DNA of 64,000 bases from Ectobacillus antri (GTDB lineage Bacteria; Bacillota; Bacilli; Bacillales; Bacillaceae_G): NCBI RefSeq assembly GCF_003852715.1, contig NZ_RIAV01000003.1, positions 124,001 through 188,000 on the forward strand, written 5' to 3'. Below, piece by piece: positions 44,834 through 55,443 of this stretch. The notes below the pieces were generated by a model, which saw only the letters and a program-made list of their open reading frames with translations, was not told the DNA's origin and did not search any database. Made by a program: the position numbers and the translations under genes. Each line of letters begins with the position of its first letter. Position 1 is the first letter of the stretch.

Positions 44834-44847
44834 AGAAAGCGCTTTCG
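44834..44847 (+). promoter_or_regulatory. cre-like site (CcpA) before kbl-tdh
   Basis: The palindrome GAAAGCGCTTTC with G before and G after fits the CcpA catabolite response element pattern (WTGNAANCGNWNNCW-like core AAAGCGCTTT). It lies 50 bases before the kbl start and downstream of the candidate promoter, a position that would block transcription when glucose is present. Confidence 0.5.
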
Positions 44848-44896
44848 TGGTCACTGTGGTTGCTGTAGACGCCGGCATGAGGAGGGGCTTAACGAT

Positions 44897-46084
44897 ATGT
44901 CTAGTAAAGCATTGGAATCATTTTTAACTGAAAATTTAGCGGAATTAAAAGATAAAGGCATGTATAATGTCATCGACCCGCTGGAAAGTCCGAACGGCCC
45001 AATCATTACAATTGGTGGCAAAGAATATATTAATCTGTCTTCCAATAACTATCTTGGTTTAGCTACAGATGAACGCTTAAAAGAAGCAGCCACAAAAGCG
45101 ATTAAGACGTACGGGGTAGGTGCAGGAGCTGTTCGTACCATTAATGGTACGCTTGATGTACACGTTAAGCTTGAAGAAGCAATCGCAGCATTTAAGCATA
45201 CGGAAGCAGCTGTTGCATATCAATCTGGATTCAATTGTAACATGGCCGCTATTTCAGCCATTATGGATAAAAATGATGCCATTTTATCTGATGAACTAAA
45301 CCATGCATCCATTATTGATGGTTGTCGTTTATCGAGAGCTAAAATCATTGTCTATAAACACTCTGACATGGAAGATTTACGTCAAAAAGCAAAAGAAGCA
45401 ACGCAAGGTCAATACGGAAAAGTTATGGTGATTACAGACGGTGTATTCTCCATGGATGGTGATATTGCAAAACTACCTGAAATTGTAGAAATTGCAGAGG
45501 AATTTGATTTAATCACGTATGTAGATGATGCGCATGGTTCTGGTGTGCTTGGGAAAGGCGCAGGTACAGTAAAACATTTTGGATTGTCTGATAAGATAGA
45601 TTTTCAAATCGGTACACTGTCAAAAGCAATCGGTGTTGTCGGTGGATATGTGGCAGGAAAACAAAACCTCATCGATTGGTTAAAGGTTCGTTCTCGTCCA
45701 TTTCTATTTTCTACTTCGTTAACACCTGCGGATGTGGCGGCTTGTATTGAATCGTTATCTATTATCACAGAAAGTACAGAGCTTCACGATCGTTTATGGG
45801 AAAATGGTCGCTACTTGAAGCAAGGATTGAAAAAGCTTGGCTTCAATATTGGTAATAGTGAAACACCAATCACACCATGTATTATTGGTGACGAAGTCCT
45901 AACACAGCAATTTAGCAAACGTTTAAACGAAGAGGGCGTATATGCAAAAGCAATTGTGTTTCCAACTGTTGCAAAGGGTATGGGACGTGTACGTAATATG
46001 CCGACTGCTGCACATACAAAGGAAATGCTAGATGAAGCAATCCGTATTTATGAAAAGGTCGGCAAGGAAATGGATATCATTTAA
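44897..46084 (+). CDS. kbl: Glycine C-acetyltransferase (2-amino-3-ketobutyrate CoA ligase)
   Basis: A 395-residue PLP enzyme of the alpha-oxoamine synthase family, ATG 44897 behind GAGGAGGGG. It cleaves 2-amino-3-oxobutyrate with CoA to glycine and acetyl-CoA. [15 protein letters not shown] and [11 protein letters not shown] are family hallmarks. [11 protein letters not shown] binds PLP, and the Schiff-base lysine is K243 in [12 protein letters not shown]. The downstream tdh makes its substrate from threonine. In B. subtilis kbl and tdh are in the reverse order (tdh-kbl). Confidence 0.95.
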   Translation: MSSKALESFLTENLAELKDKGMYNVIDPLESPNGPIITIGGKEYINLSSNNYLGLATDERLKEAATKAIKTYGVGAGAVRTINGTLDVHVKLEEAIAAFKHTEAAVAYQSGFNCNMAAISAIMDKNDAILSDELNHASIIDGCRLSRAKIIVYKHSDMEDLRQKAKEATQGQYGKVMVITDGVFSMDGDIAKLPEIVEIAEEFDLITYVDDAHGSGVLGKGAGTVKHFGLSDKIDFQIGTLSKAIGVVGGYVAGKQNLIDWLKVRSRPFLFSTSLTPADVAACIESLSIITESTELHDRLWENGRYLKQGLKKLGFNIGNSETPITPCIIGDEVLTQQFSKRLNEEGVYAKAIVFPTVAKGMGRVRNMPTAAHTKEMLDEAIRIYEKVGKEMDII

Positions 46085-46117
46085 GACATCATGAGCATGC
46101 AATAGGAGTGAGCAAAC

Positions 46118-47080
46118 ATGAAGAAAATATTGGTAACAGGTTCTCTAGGACAAATCGGTTCTGAACTTGTCATGATGCTTCGTAATTTATACGGAGCAGA
46201 GCAAGTAATTGCTTCGGATATTCGCGCAACGGACAATCCAGCTGTCACATCAGGTCCGTTTGAATTGCTTGATGTAACGGACGGTCAGCGTTTATATACT
46301 GTAGCAAAAGAGCATCAAGTAGATACGATTATTCATTTGGCAGCTTTACTTTCTGCAACCGCAGAAAAAAATCCTGTGTTTGCATGGAATTTAAATATGG
46401 GTGGATTGGTAAATGCACTTGAGGCTGCGAAAGAGTTAAATTGTAAATTCTTTACGCCAAGTTCTATCGGAGCGTTTGGTCCTTCTACACCAAAAGACAA
46501 TACACCACAAGATACAATTCAAAGGCCAACAACCATGTATGGTGTAAACAAGGTGGCAGGGGAATTGCTTTGTGATTATTACTATCATAAGTTTGGTGTA
46601 GATACGCGCGGCGTCCGCTTTCCAGGTCTCATCTCTTACGTGGCACCCCCTGGCGGTGGCACAACAGATTATGCTGTGGAAATCTACTATAAAGCAATTG
46701 AAGATGGTGCATATACATCGTATATTGCGCCGGGTACGTACATGGATATGATGTATATGCCGGATGCACTTCAGGCTATTGTACAGTTAATGGAAGCGGA
46801 TTCTGCGAAGCTGAAGCATCGCAATGCTTTTAATATTACAGCAATGAGCTTTGAACCGGAACAAATTGCAGCATCCATCCGTAAACACATTCCTGATTTC
46901 AAGATGTCCTACGCAGTTGACCCGGTTCGACAAGGCATAGCAGATAGCTGGCCAAACTCAATTGATTGCACGGCAGCAGAAGAAGAGTGGGGTTTTAAAG
47001 CGCAGTATGACCTTGATAATATGACAGCTGATATGCTTATGCAACTGCGCATGAAGTTGAAAAAAAAAGTCTTTAACTAA
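46118..47080 (+). CDS. tdh: NAD-dependent L-threonine 3-dehydrogenase (SDR epimerase type)
   Basis: A 320-residue extended short-chain dehydrogenase, ATG 46118 behind AGGAGTGAG. It begins [19 protein letters not shown], the NAD-binding glycine motif. The catalytic tyrosine-lysine appears in [12 protein letters not shown], and [23 protein letters not shown] residues near 180 are typical of short-chain TDH. It is not the zinc-dependent type found in E. coli or as tdh in B. subtilis, so the gene name refers to activity. Coupled to kbl, it degrades threonine to glycine and acetyl-CoA. The call rests on synteny and the GGG loop. Confidence 0.88.
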   Translation: MKKILVTGSLGQIGSELVMMLRNLYGAEQVIASDIRATDNPAVTSGPFELLDVTDGQRLYTVAKEHQVDTIIHLAALLSATAEKNPVFAWNLNMGGLVNALEAAKELNCKFFTPSSIGAFGPSTPKDNTPQDTIQRPTTMYGVNKVAGELLCDYYYHKFGVDTRGVRFPGLISYVAPPGGGTTDYAVEIYYKAIEDGAYTSYIAPGTYMDMMYMPDALQAIVQLMEADSAKLKHRNAFNITAMSFEPEQIAASIRKHIPDFKMSYAVDPVRQGIADSWPNSIDCTAAEEEWGFKAQYDLDNMTADMLMQLRMKLKKKVFN

Positions 47081-47331
47081 TGAGAGTATACGTTCATAAA
47101 ATCTAAGTCTCTTATATTGTTTAATAGGTCTAAACACTTTATACTATATAAGTCTAATATATAAACCGAAGATAAAGGTTTTATGCTTTTTTGCAAGCCA
47201 TTTGAGTACATTTCGGTGTTTATATAACCGCTGTACGAATACGTATATCGGACATAGTGATTTATATATGGTGCATGTTTAAAAGTGTGCGCGCTGTTTA
47301 GACTGATAGCTACCTGAAAGGAGATAGAGTT

Positions 47332-48861
47332 ATGAACGAACAACAAAGACTAGAAAGTCAAAAAATACTTTCATCTGAAAAAAAATCCGAAAAGGATTAT
47401 AGTCAATACTTTGATAGAACGTATCAGCCGCCTTCTTTAAAGGATGCAAAAAAACGTGGTAAAGAAGAAGTAAGTATTCAGCGTGATTTTGAGATTCCTG
47501 AGGATATGCTTAATATTGGAAACGGTCGTAAGTTCTTTATTCGCACATATGGTTGCCAAATGAATGAGCACGATACAGAGGTCATGGCGGGGATTTTAAG
47601 CGCAATGGGCTTTGAACCGACAAATACGGTTGAAGATGCTACGGTTATTCTATTAAACACATGTGCAATACGTGAAAACGCGGAAAATAAGGTGTTTGGT
47701 GAGATTGGGCATTTAAAAGCCTTAAAGCGCCGAAATCCGGACGTGCTTTTGGGGATTTGTGGATGTATGTCACAGGAAGAGTCTGTAGTGAACAAAATCA
47801 TGAAAACTCATCCACATATGGATATGATCTTCGGTACGCATAATATTCATCGTCTGCCATTTATTTTAAAAGAAGCGATGTTCTCTAAAGAAATGGTTGT
47901 TGAAGTATGGTCGAAGGAAGGTGACGTTATTGAAAATCTTCCACGTGTACGTCGCGGTGATATTAAAGCTTGGGTAAATATCATGTACGGCTGCGATAAA
48001 TTCTGTACGTACTGCATTGTTCCTTATACACGCGGTAAAGAAAGAAGCCGTCGCCCGGAAGATATTATTCAAGAGGTACGCCAATTAGCAGCACAGGGTT
48101 ATAAAGAAATCACACTTCTTGGTCAAAACGTAAATGCTTATGGTAAAGACTTCAAAGATATGAAGTACGGTTTAGGTGATTTAATGGATGAGCTGCGTAA
48201 AATTGACATTCCACGCATTCGTTTTACAACAAGTCATCCACGTGATTTTGATGATCATTTAATTGAAGTATTGGCAAAGGGCGGCAACCTTGTTGAACAT
48301 ATTCATTTACCAGTTCAATCTGGTAGTACGGATATATTAAAGATTATGGCTCGTAAGTATACGCGTGAGCAGTATTTAGAGCTTGTTCGTAAAATGAAGA
48401 CAGCCATTCCAAATGCTTCATTTACAACAGATATTATCGTCGGCTTCCCAAATGAAACAGAGGAACAGTTTGAAGAAACGCTTTCTTTGTATCGCGAGGT
48501 TGAATTTGATAGCGCATATACCTTTATTTACTCACCGCGTGAAGGTACACCGGCGGCAAAAATGCAGGATAATGTACCGATGGAAGTGAAGAAAGATCGT
48601 TTACAACGCTTAAATGCTGTTGTCAATGAGATTTCTGCAAAGAAGAACTTGGCTTATCAAGATCAAATTGTGGAAGTATTGGTAGAAGGTGAAAGTAAAA
48701 ACAATCCAGATGTATTAGCTGGATATACACGTAAAAATAAGCTTGTGAACTTTAAAGGACCAAAATCGGCAATTGGTCAAATTGTTTTGGTGAAAATTAC
48801 AGAAGCTAAAACATGGTCATTAAATGGGGTAATGGTAGAAGAACAAATTGAGGTGAAGTGA
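47332..48861 (+). CDS. miaB: tRNA-2-methylthio-N6-dimethylallyladenosine synthase
   Basis: A 509-residue radical-SAM methylthiotransferase, ATG 47332 behind AAAGGAG. It adds a methylthio group to i6A37, so it works after MiaA, encoded at 60008. The N-terminal extension is Bacillus-like; the UPF0004 domain has [29 protein letters not shown] and GICGCMSQE cysteines, and the radical-SAM cluster is CDKFCTYC with Cys221, Cys225 and Cys228. A TRAM domain ends the protein. One base separates it from ricA. Confidence 0.97.
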   Translation: MNEQQRLESQKILSSEKKSEKDYSQYFDRTYQPPSLKDAKKRGKEEVSIQRDFEIPEDMLNIGNGRKFFIRTYGCQMNEHDTEVMAGILSAMGFEPTNTVEDATVILLNTCAIRENAENKVFGEIGHLKALKRRNPDVLLGICGCMSQEESVVNKIMKTHPHMDMIFGTHNIHRLPFILKEAMFSKEMVVEVWSKEGDVIENLPRVRRGDIKAWVNIMYGCDKFCTYCIVPYTRGKERSRRPEDIIQEVRQLAAQGYKEITLLGQNVNAYGKDFKDMKYGLGDLMDELRKIDIPRIRFTTSHPRDFDDHLIEVLAKGGNLVEHIHLPVQSGSTDILKIMARKYTREQYLELVRKMKTAIPNASFTTDIIVGFPNETEEQFEETLSLYREVEFDSAYTFIYSPREGTPAAKMQDNVPMEVKKDRLQRLNAVVNEISAKKNLAYQDQIVEVLVEGESKNNPDVLAGYTRKNKLVNFKGPKSAIGQIVLVKITEAKTWSLNGVMVEEQIEVK

Positions 48862-48862
48862 A

Positions 48863-49294
48863 GTGACGTACACTAAAGAAGATATTGTAATGCGAGCAAA
48901 AGAATTAGCAAAAATGATTGCTAATACAGAAGAAGTGGATTTATTCAAGCGTGCGGAAGCACAAATTCATAAAAATGAAAATGTGCGAACTCGTATCGAT
49001 AAAATTAAAGCATTGCAAAAACATGCGGTTAACTTGCAGCACTACGGTAAAACAGAAGCCTTGAAAAAGGTAGAAGCTCAAATCGACGCATTACAAGCTG
49101 AACTGGAAGCTATTCCAGTCGTACAAGAATTTCAATCTTCACAAACATATGTTAACGACTTGTTGCAGTTAGTAGCAAGTACAATCTCCAACACTGTAAC
49201 AGATGATATTTTAATCTCTACCGGCGGCAATGTATTAAAAGGGGAAACCGGCGCGGAAATAGCAAGTAAAGGCGCTTGCGGCACTTGTATGTAA
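48863..49294 (+). CDS. ricA: RicA (YmcA), RNase Y complex and regulatory factor
   Basis: A 143-residue, mostly helical protein of the YlbF/YmcA family starting at GTG 48863, with AGGTGA inside miaB. RicA with RicF and RicT forms the Y-complex, which carries iron-sulfur clusters and directs RNase Y and Spo0A phosphorelay effects in B. subtilis. The protein has a long helix with AKMIANTEEVDLFKRAEAQI and ends GACGTCM, whose Cys139 and Cys142 are the expected cluster ligands. The stop TAA merges with the first base of a repeat element, so the repeat is inserted directly at the gene end. Confidence 0.92.
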   Translation: MTYTKEDIVMRAKELAKMIANTEEVDLFKRAEAQIHKNENVRTRIDKIKALQKHAVNLQHYGKTEALKKVEAQIDALQAELEAIPVVQEFQSSQTYVNDLLQLVASTISNTVTDDILISTGGNVLKGETGAEIASKGACGTCM

Positions 49295-49349
49295 GAAAAG
49301 CGGAGCCGACCGATTAGGCACAGAAGCTAAGGTTCTTGGTCCTAAAAGG
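49294..49349 (+). repeat. 56-bp repeat unit, copy 1
   Basis: Starts with AGAAAAGCGGAGCCGACC and ends CCTAAAAGG. It is identical to 49415-49470. Copy 1 is followed by sequence that pairs back: AAAAGGC/GCCTTTT with a GCTTTTT loop, GGTC/GACC, CTAAG/CTTAG and AGGCAC/GTGCCT, so 49294 to about 49413 folds as one long imperfect hairpin. Elements opening AGAAAAGCGGAG are familiar between genes in Bacillaceae. Confidence 0.85.
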
Positions 49350-49414
49350 CGCTTTTTGCCTTTTTGAGACCGAGGTTCTTAGGTGGAAGTGCCTGGGAGG
49401 TGCAGCTGGACAGT

Positions 49415-49470
49415 AGAAAAGCGGAGCCGACCGATTAGGCACAGAAGCTAAGGTTCTTGGTCCTAAAAGG
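49415..49470 (+). repeat. 56-bp repeat unit, copy 2 (half element)
   Basis: Exact copy of 49294-49349, starting AGAAAAGCGG and ending CCTAAAAGG. The 3' half that makes the long hairpin in copy 1 is missing; the sequence changes to TTCTTTTCTAAAAG after it, so this copy is truncated, probably by arrival of the GC-rich element that follows. Confidence 0.8.
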
Positions 49471-49516
49471 TTCTTTTCTAAAAGATTGTTGTTTTTAGAT
49501 AGGTTTCTTTGTTTCA

Positions 49517-49645
49517 GGTTGGTTGGAGCGGAAGGTGCGAGACTTCTGCGGGAGTAGCGGGTAAGGTGAGACCTCACAGGCTGTAAGCCGAGGAGGCTCA
49601 CCGCACGCCCTGCGGAAAGCGAGCAACCCCGAGCGGAAATCAACC
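49517..49645 (+). repeat. GC-rich Bacillaceae-type repeat
   Basis: The sequence runs GGTTGGTTGGAGCGGAAGG, GAGACTTCTGCGGGAGTAGC, ACCTCACAGGC, GCCGAGGAGGCTCACC, CCCTGCGGAAAGCGAG, and GAGCGGAAATCAACC. The block GGTGAG..CCTC..GGC pairs with GCCGAGGAGGCTCACC, and the ends GGTTG/CAACC pair. I recall near-identical intergenic elements (GGAGCGGAAGG, CTCCTGCGGGA, CGCGGAAAGCG, GGAGCGGAAATCAAC) scattered in many Bacillaceae genomes. It is clearly more GC rich than its surroundings. An ORF across it on the minus strand is an artefact. Confidence 0.8.
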
Positions 49646-49694
49646 ACTCCCCACTATTTGTTACATAGCAACAAAGTTTGCGAAAACACCCTTA

Positions 49695-49725
49695 TAAAAA
49701 AGATGCCTGTTTGGGCATCTTTTTC
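49695..49725 (+). terminator. Terminator after the repeat island
   Basis: AAAAAGATGCC, loop TGTTT, GGGCATCTTTTTC. It probably ends the miaB-ricA transcript after reading through the repeats. Confidence 0.88.
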
Positions 49726-49823
49726 TTTATGTACAAGCACATATCCGAATTTTCGTGCATAAAATGGACTATGCAGATTCTATGCACGCAATCATCTGTA
49801 GGCTTTTTTTTGTAGGCGATGGC

Positions 49824-49850
49824 ACATTCCGCAATTGTCTCGCATATGAT
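49824..49850 (+). promoter_or_regulatory. Sigma-K (or sigma-E) type promoter of cotE
   Basis: AC (49824-49825), 17 bases, CATATGAT (49843-49850) as in the dpaAB promoter; CATANNNT also fits the sigma-E -10. B. subtilis cotE uses both sigma-E and sigma-K. It lies 31 bases before the cotE ATG. Confidence 0.5.
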
Positions 49851-49880
49851 GAATTGAATATTGATTGAGGAGGGTTAGGA

Positions 49881-50426
49881 ATGTCCGAATATAGAGAGAT
49901 TATTACGAAAGCGGTTGTGGGAAAAGGCCGCCAATATATGAAGTCGACCCATACTGTCGACCCCAATCATACACCTACAAGTATTCTCGGGTGCTGGGTC
50001 ATCAACCATGCGTACGAAGCAAAAAAATGTGGTAAGTATGTAGAGATTGATGGATATTACGATATTAACACATGGTATTCCTATGATGACAACACAAAAA
50101 CAGAAGTTGTGACAGAACGCGTACACTACAAAGAAGAAGTAAAGATTCGTTATCGTGATAAAAACTTTACCGGTGATGATTATGAAATCATTGCTCGCGT
50201 CATCCAGCATCCGAATTGTTTGGAAGCTATCATTTCTCCAAATGGTAACAAAATTATTGTAACGGTGGAGCGTGAGTTTCTGGTGGAAGTAATTGGCGAA
50301 ACAAAAGTGTGTGTTCGCGTGAATCCAGAAGGCTGCCGTGACGATGATGATGCATACTGTGAAGTAGATGACGAAGAATTTGAAGACTTAGATCCGAACT
50401 TTATGTTAGATGCAGAAGAAGAGTAA
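49881..50426 (+). CDS. cotE: Spore outer-coat morphogenetic protein CotE
   Basis: A 181-residue protein that assembles the outer coat in B. subtilis; in B. cereus it also anchors the exosporium. ATG 49881 follows [29 protein letters not shown] is the family N-terminus, followed by [15 protein letters not shown] and [21 protein letters not shown]. The acidic C-terminal tail ([21 protein letters not shown]) is a CotE hallmark. It is expressed in the mother cell and followed by a terminator. Confidence 0.97.
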   Translation: MSEYREIITKAVVGKGRQYMKSTHTVDPNHTPTSILGCWVINHAYEAKKCGKYVEIDGYYDINTWYSYDDNTKTEVVTERVHYKEEVKIRYRDKNFTGDDYEIIARVIQHPNCLEAIISPNGNKIIVTVEREFLVEVIGETKVCVRVNPEGCRDDDDAYCEVDDEEFEDLDPNFMLDAEEE

Positions 50427-50431
50427 GAATT

Positions 50432-50461
50432 GCTAGGAAGAATTTCTTCCTAGCTTTTTTG
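50432..50461 (+). terminator. cotE terminator
   Basis: GCTAGGAAGAA and TTTCTTCCTAGC with TTTTTTG; six bases after the stop. Confidence 0.92.
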
Positions 50462-50682
50462 TTATATAAGTACAGACGGTGTTTTGCATAAAGCAGCCAC
50501 AGTCAAAACTGCGTTCATCATGCTTTTTCTTACCGGTACGCACTTTTCTCTCGTCTAAAAAAGAATGCTTTTGCACGATATACCCAAAATCTGTTTTTTC
50601 TTTTAAAAGTAAATGTACTGCGTAAAAATTCTATCATGTTATAATGGAGTATTATGAGATATTTACGTGTTGGAGGACTACC

Positions 50683-53271
50683 ATGACATATACCCCGATG
50701 ATGCAGCAATATTTAAAGATAAAAGAAAATTATCAAGATGCTTTTTTGTTTTTCAGATTAGGTGATTTTTATGAAATGTTCTTTAATGATGCTATTAAAG
50801 CAGCACATGAATTGGAGATTACACTAACGAGCCGTGATGCGGGTGGAAGTGAGCGCATTCCAATGTGCGGTGTACCTCACCATGCAGCTAAAGGTTATAT
50901 TGAGCAACTTGTAGAAAAGGGCTATAAAGTGGCTCTTTGTGAACAAGTGGAGGATCCGAAAACGGCTAAAGGTGTCGTACGACGTGAAGTTGTACAGTTA
51001 ATTACACCAGGTACGATGATGGAAGGGCGCAATCTTGATGAAAAAGAAAACAACTTTCTTGTAGCACTCACAGAGTTTCAGGGAAGCTATGTGCTTGCGT
51101 GCAATGATTTGTCAACAGGTGAGAACACAGTGACGATGTTGAATGGATCTATGGAGGATGTATTACTTGAGGTACATGCGCTTGGAGCAAGAGAGATTGT
51201 AGTTAGTAGTACATTTCCAACAGATGAGCTTCACAAATTAACGAGTCAACTGAAGATTACCATTTCTCATGAAGATGAAACAGATGTACCGGAAGAACTC
51301 CGCCAACTTGTTTCCCATTTGCAAGATGAGAAATTAATGATGGCCGTTGGTCGTCTGTTTTGTTATGTGTTGCGTACACAAAAACGATCTCTAGATCATT
51401 TACAACCTGTGCGTATGTACTACAGCAATCAGTTTATGAAAATAGATGTGCACTCTAAGCGAAACTTGGAATTAACAGAAACAATCCGAACTAAAGAGAA
51501 AACAGGATCATTACTGTGGTTGCTTGATAAAACAAAAACCGCAATGGGTGGTCGCATGCTGAAACAATGGGTGGAGAGGCCGCTTGTGAATGCAATGCAA
51601 ATTGAAGAGCGGCATAACATGGTTGAAACATTCATGACGCATTATTTTGTACGAGAAGATTTAAAAGAGAAACTCCGTGATGTCTATGACTTAGAAAGAT
51701 TGGCTGGAAAGGTGGCATACGGAAACGTTAATGCAAAAGATTTATTACAACTTAAACGTTCTGTTCAGCAAATTCCCGCTATTTTAGAATTAACGAAGCA
51801 GCTGGAAAGTCCATACGCGGATGCGCTTGTTTCCGAGGCAGATCCGTGCGAGAGCTTAGCGGAGCTGCTGGAACGTAGCATTTTGGACAACCCTTCTTTG
51901 TCTATAAAAGAAGGAAATATTATAAAAGATGGCTATAACAGCACACTTGATGAATATCGCTATGTGAGTAAAAATGGGAAGACGTGGATTTCTGAAATGG
52001 AGCAGCGTGAGCGGCAACTGACGGGCATTAAGTCTCTAAAAATTGGCTACAACCGTATTTTTGGTTACTATATTGAAGTGACAAAAGCCAACCTTGGAGC
52101 GTTACAAGAAGGAAGATATGAGCGCAAGCAAACACTGGCAAACGCTGAACGCTTTGTAACGCAGGAGCTAAAAGAAAAGGAAGCGCTCATTTTAGGTGCA
52201 GAAGAAAAAATTGTACAGCTGGAATATGATTTGTTTGTCGAACTTCGCGAGCAGGTAAAAGCTTATATTCCAAAGCTTCAGCTCCTTGCAAAAATTGTGA
52301 GCGAGCTTGATGTATTCCAAAGCTTTGCGACAGTCAGCGAAGAAGAACAGTTTGTGAAGCCACAGCTATCAGCTAAGCGTGAAATTTTTATAAAAGATGG
52401 CCGTCATCCGGTCGTGGAAAAGGTGCTTAACACAAAAACATATGTACCAAATGATGTATGGATGCCACAAGAAACAGATATGTTTTTAATTACAGGTCCG
52501 AATATGTCCGGTAAAAGTACGTATATGAGGCAATTGGCGTTACATGCTATAATGGCGCAAATCGGATGTTTCGTACCGGCAAACGAAGCGGTGCTGCCAG
52601 TATTTGATCAAATCTTTACCCGTATTGGTGCTGCTGATGATTTAATCTCAGGTCAAAGTACGTTCATGGTGGAAATGCTGGAAGCCAAAAATGCCATCAC
52701 AAACGCTACAAAGAATAGTTTAATTTTATTTGATGAAATTGGGCGCGGTACATCCACATACGATGGTATGGCACTTGCACAGGCCATTATTGAACACATT
52801 CATCACCATATTGGTGCCAAAACGTTATTTTCAACGCATTACCATGAGTTAACAGCACTTTCCGGTCAGCTAGACAAGTTGAAGAATGTGCATGTATCCG
52901 CGATTGAGGAAAATGGAAAGGTCGTATTTCTTCATAAAGTAAAAGAAGGTGCGGCAGATCAAAGTTATGGGATTCATGTTGCGGAGCTGGCCGAATTGCC
53001 AAGTAGTTTAATTAACCGTGCGAAAGAGGTCCTTGCAGCACTAGAGGGACAAGAGATAAAAAAGGTCCCAGAGCCTCAGAAGGAAGCATCCACGCTACAT
53101 GACGACCAGCTTTCTTTCTTTACGATGGCAGAGCCCCCGGTAGAACCAAAACAAACATCGCAGGAGAAAAAAGCGCTAGAACAAATTAAGAAGCTAGAAA
53201 TTTTAGATATGACGCCACTTGAGGCGCTAAACGAATTGTATCGTTTACAAAAACTGCTGAAGAAAGGATGA
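50683..53271 (+). CDS. mutS: DNA mismatch repair protein MutS
   Basis: An 862-residue mismatch-recognition ATPase. ATG 50683 follows TGGAGGAC; the frame from 50644 has no ribosome site. The N-terminal domain has [24 protein letters not shown] with the mismatch-contacting Phe and Glu. Walker [10 protein letters not shown] begins near residue 605; [18 protein letters not shown] is Walker B with the signature. The C-terminus has the helix-turn-helix and a variable Pro/Gln linker. Five bases separate it from mutL, so they form one operon. Confidence 0.98.
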   Translation: MTYTPMMQQYLKIKENYQDAFLFFRLGDFYEMFFNDAIKAAHELEITLTSRDAGGSERIPMCGVPHHAAKGYIEQLVEKGYKVALCEQVEDPKTAKGVVRREVVQLITPGTMMEGRNLDEKENNFLVALTEFQGSYVLACNDLSTGENTVTMLNGSMEDVLLEVHALGAREIVVSSTFPTDELHKLTSQLKITISHEDETDVPEELRQLVSHLQDEKLMMAVGRLFCYVLRTQKRSLDHLQPVRMYYSNQFMKIDVHSKRNLELTETIRTKEKTGSLLWLLDKTKTAMGGRMLKQWVERPLVNAMQIEERHNMVETFMTHYFVREDLKEKLRDVYDLERLAGKVAYGNVNAKDLLQLKRSVQQIPAILELTKQLESPYADALVSEADPCESLAELLERSILDNPSLSIKEGNIIKDGYNSTLDEYRYVSKNGKTWISEMEQRERQLTGIKSLKIGYNRIFGYYIEVTKANLGALQEGRYERKQTLANAERFVTQELKEKEALILGAEEKIVQLEYDLFVELREQVKAYIPKLQLLAKIVSELDVFQSFATVSEEEQFVKPQLSAKREIFIKDGRHPVVEKVLNTKTYVPNDVWMPQETDMFLITGPNMSGKSTYMRQLALHAIMAQIGCFVPANEAVLPVFDQIFTRIGAADDLISGQSTFMVEMLEAKNAITNATKNSLILFDEIGRGTSTYDGMALAQAIIEHIHHHIGAKTLFSTHYHELTALSGQLDKLKNVHVSAIEENGKVVFLHKVKEGAADQSYGIHVAELAELPSSLINRAKEVLAALEGQEIKKVPEPQKEASTLHDDQLSFFTMAEPPVEPKQTSQEKKALEQIKKLEILDMTPLEALNELYRLQKLLKKG

Positions 53272-53275
53272 GAGA

Positions 53276-55120
53276 ATGGGGAAAATTCGTAAGCTTGACG
53301 ACCAGCTCTCAAACTTAATCGCGGCGGGGGAGGTAGTTGAGAGACCAGCTTCCGTTGTAAAAGAGCTACTTGAAAACGCAATCGATGCAAACAGTACAAG
53401 CATTGAAATTCATTTGGAGGAAGCCGGTCTTTCCAAAATTCGTATTATTGATAATGGAGATGGTATGGAAGAAGATGACTGCTTTGTGGCGTTTGAGCGT
53501 CATGCCACAAGCAAGATTCAAGATGAAAAAGATTTGTTCCGTATTCGTACGCTTGGTTTTCGCGGTGAGGCTTTGCCGAGCATCGCTTCTGTTAGTGAGC
53601 TAACGCTGCTTACGAGCACGGGAGAAGGACCGGGAACAAAGGTGACGATTAAAGGCGGGGAACTGGTTTTGCACGAAAAAACTACGAGCCGCAAAGGTAC
53701 AGATATTACGGTTGAACATTTGTTTTTTAACACCCCTGCTCGCTTAAAATATATGAAAACAATTAATACGGAGCTCGGAAATATTACTGATCTTGTATAT
53801 CGTATTGCGATGGCGCATCCAGACGTATCCATTCGTCTTTTGCATAATGGTAAAAAGCTGCTCCACACGACTGGAAACGGTGATGTACGTCAAGTGTTAG
53901 CTGCAATATACGGCGTACCGATTGCGAAAAAAATGATTCCAATTGAAGTGCAGTCTCTCGATTTTATCATAAAAGGCTATGTAGCACTTCCAGAAGTAAC
54001 AAGGGCTTCTAGACATTATATTTCAACGATTGTAAATGGGCGCTATATTCGTAACTATTCGCTTGTTAAAGCCATTCAACAAGGCTATCATACATTGCTA
54101 CCAATCGGCAGATATCCAGTTGCCTTTTTTTCTATTGAAATGGATCCGATGCTAGTTGATGTAAATGTTCACCCCGCAAAACTCGAGGTTCGTTTTAGTA
54201 AAGAGAATGAATTGCTTGAGCTAGTGTCTGCTGCTGTAAAAGAAGCCTTTCAAAAGGTCCAACTCATTCCCTCTGCTACGGTGAAAAAGCCTGTACAGCA
54301 GGAGAGCACACAAGGTGCTTTCCGATTTGAGCACACTATTACACCAGATATTAAGTTGCCGACTGATATGCTCGAGAAAAAGGTTGAAACGCCTGTTATA
54401 ATGGAATCACCAATATCACCTCCAGCTATTGAGCCAGAACCACGACCGGAGCGCGAGAAGTTTCTATACGAGCCGGAAGAAGAGTTGGTGTTAACATCGC
54501 CTACAGAGATAGTTTGTGAGGTGGAAATGAACGGCAACGACTTGCCGCCGCTCTATCCAATTGGACAAATGCACGGGACGTATATTTTGGCGCAAAATGA
54601 TCAAGGATTATATCTTATTGACCAACATGCGGCGCAGGAGCGTATTAACTACGAATATTTTCGAGAAAAGGTTGGTCGTGTTGCACCTGATGTACAGGAA
54701 TTGTTAATTCCGTATCGCATTGATTTATCGCTGCAAGAGTTTCTGAGGGTTGAGGAGCAACTATCAGAGCTTGAGAAGGTCGGATTGTTTCTCGAACCGT
54801 TCGGTCAGCAAAGTTTTATTGTACGCTCCCACCCGACATGGTTTCCAAAAGGAGACGAAGTAGAAATCATTGAGGAGATGATGGAGCAGGTGCGTAAAGA
54901 GAAGAAGGTCGACATAAGTAAACTGCGTGAAGAGGCTGCAATAATGATGAGTTGTAAGGCATCCATTAAAGCAAATCAACATCTAAAGAACGAGGAAATT
55001 TTTGCGTTGTTAGAGGATTTGCGTAAAACAACAAATCCCTATACGTGTCCACATGGTAGACCGATAGTAATTCATTATTCCACGTATGAGCTGGAGAAAA
55101 TGTTTAAACGGGTAATGTAA
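53276..55120 (+). CDS. mutL: DNA mismatch repair protein MutL
   Basis: A 614-residue GHKL ATPase and latent nicking endonuclease. ATG 53276 follows AAAGGATG in the end of mutS. N-terminal motifs are [25 protein letters not shown] and [14 protein letters not shown]. The C-terminal endonuclease motif [12 protein letters not shown] starts near residue 449, followed by [12 protein letters not shown] and CPHGRPIVI for zinc. These residues indicate a methyl-independent (nicking) MutL, as in B. subtilis. Length is normal. Confidence 0.98.
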   Translation: MGKIRKLDDQLSNLIAAGEVVERPASVVKELLENAIDANSTSIEIHLEEAGLSKIRIIDNGDGMEEDDCFVAFERHATSKIQDEKDLFRIRTLGFRGEALPSIASVSELTLLTSTGEGPGTKVTIKGGELVLHEKTTSRKGTDITVEHLFFNTPARLKYMKTINTELGNITDLVYRIAMAHPDVSIRLLHNGKKLLHTTGNGDVRQVLAAIYGVPIAKKMIPIEVQSLDFIIKGYVALPEVTRASRHYISTIVNGRYIRNYSLVKAIQQGYHTLLPIGRYPVAFFSIEMDPMLVDVNVHPAKLEVRFSKENELLELVSAAVKEAFQKVQLIPSATVKKPVQQESTQGAFRFEHTITPDIKLPTDMLEKKVETPVIMESPISPPAIEPEPRPEREKFLYEPEEELVLTSPTEIVCEVEMNGNDLPPLYPIGQMHGTYILAQNDQGLYLIDQHAAQERINYEYFREKVGRVAPDVQELLIPYRIDLSLQEFLRVEEQLSELEKVGLFLEPFGQQSFIVRSHPTWFPKGDEVEIIEEMMEQVRKEKKVDISKLREEAAIMMSCKASIKANQHLKNEEIFALLEDLRKTTNPYTCPHGRPIVIHYSTYELEKMFKRVM

Positions 55121-55178
55121 GTCGCTTTAGGGAAAATGAATAAAGTGGAGCGAAAAAATTGCATGAACTGAAAAAGGG

Positions 55179-55212
55179 CAACCAGTCTATAGACGCTGGT
55201 TGTTCTTTTTTA
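55179..55212 (+). terminator. mutL terminator
   Basis: CAACCAG, a 10-base loop, CTGGTTG and then a T-rich tail TTCTTTTTTATTTTT. The 230 bases to the ger operon hold no gene; I see no clear sigma-G promoter. Confidence 0.82.
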
Positions 55213-55443
55213 TTTTTGTATAAAGAGATTATTAATGGTGTGGAGGGAACAGGCGAAAAAAGGTGATAAAGATATCTGACTTTCATAAAAGTTTGGACTA
55301 GTAATTGTGGGAAATTAAGGTTTATTGTAAAGTATTTGTGCTTAAGTGTGACTTCAGAGTCGTAATAAAATACCTTATAAAAAAAGCAGAAATGGAAAAC
55401 ACTATCTAATATAAATTCAAAGAGGTAGTGGGGTATATAGAAT

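Noticed and set aside
49314-49643. Minus-strand ORF of 109 residues across the repeat island
   Set aside because: It runs through two repeats and a terminator-like structure; a GC-rich palindromic repeat readily creates long open frames. No ribosome site.
50463-50473. TATATAAGTAC after the cotE terminator, same as the end of the dispersed element
   Set aside because: The match stops after 11 bases; the inner blocks of the element do not follow and the opposite end is absent, so chance cannot be excluded.
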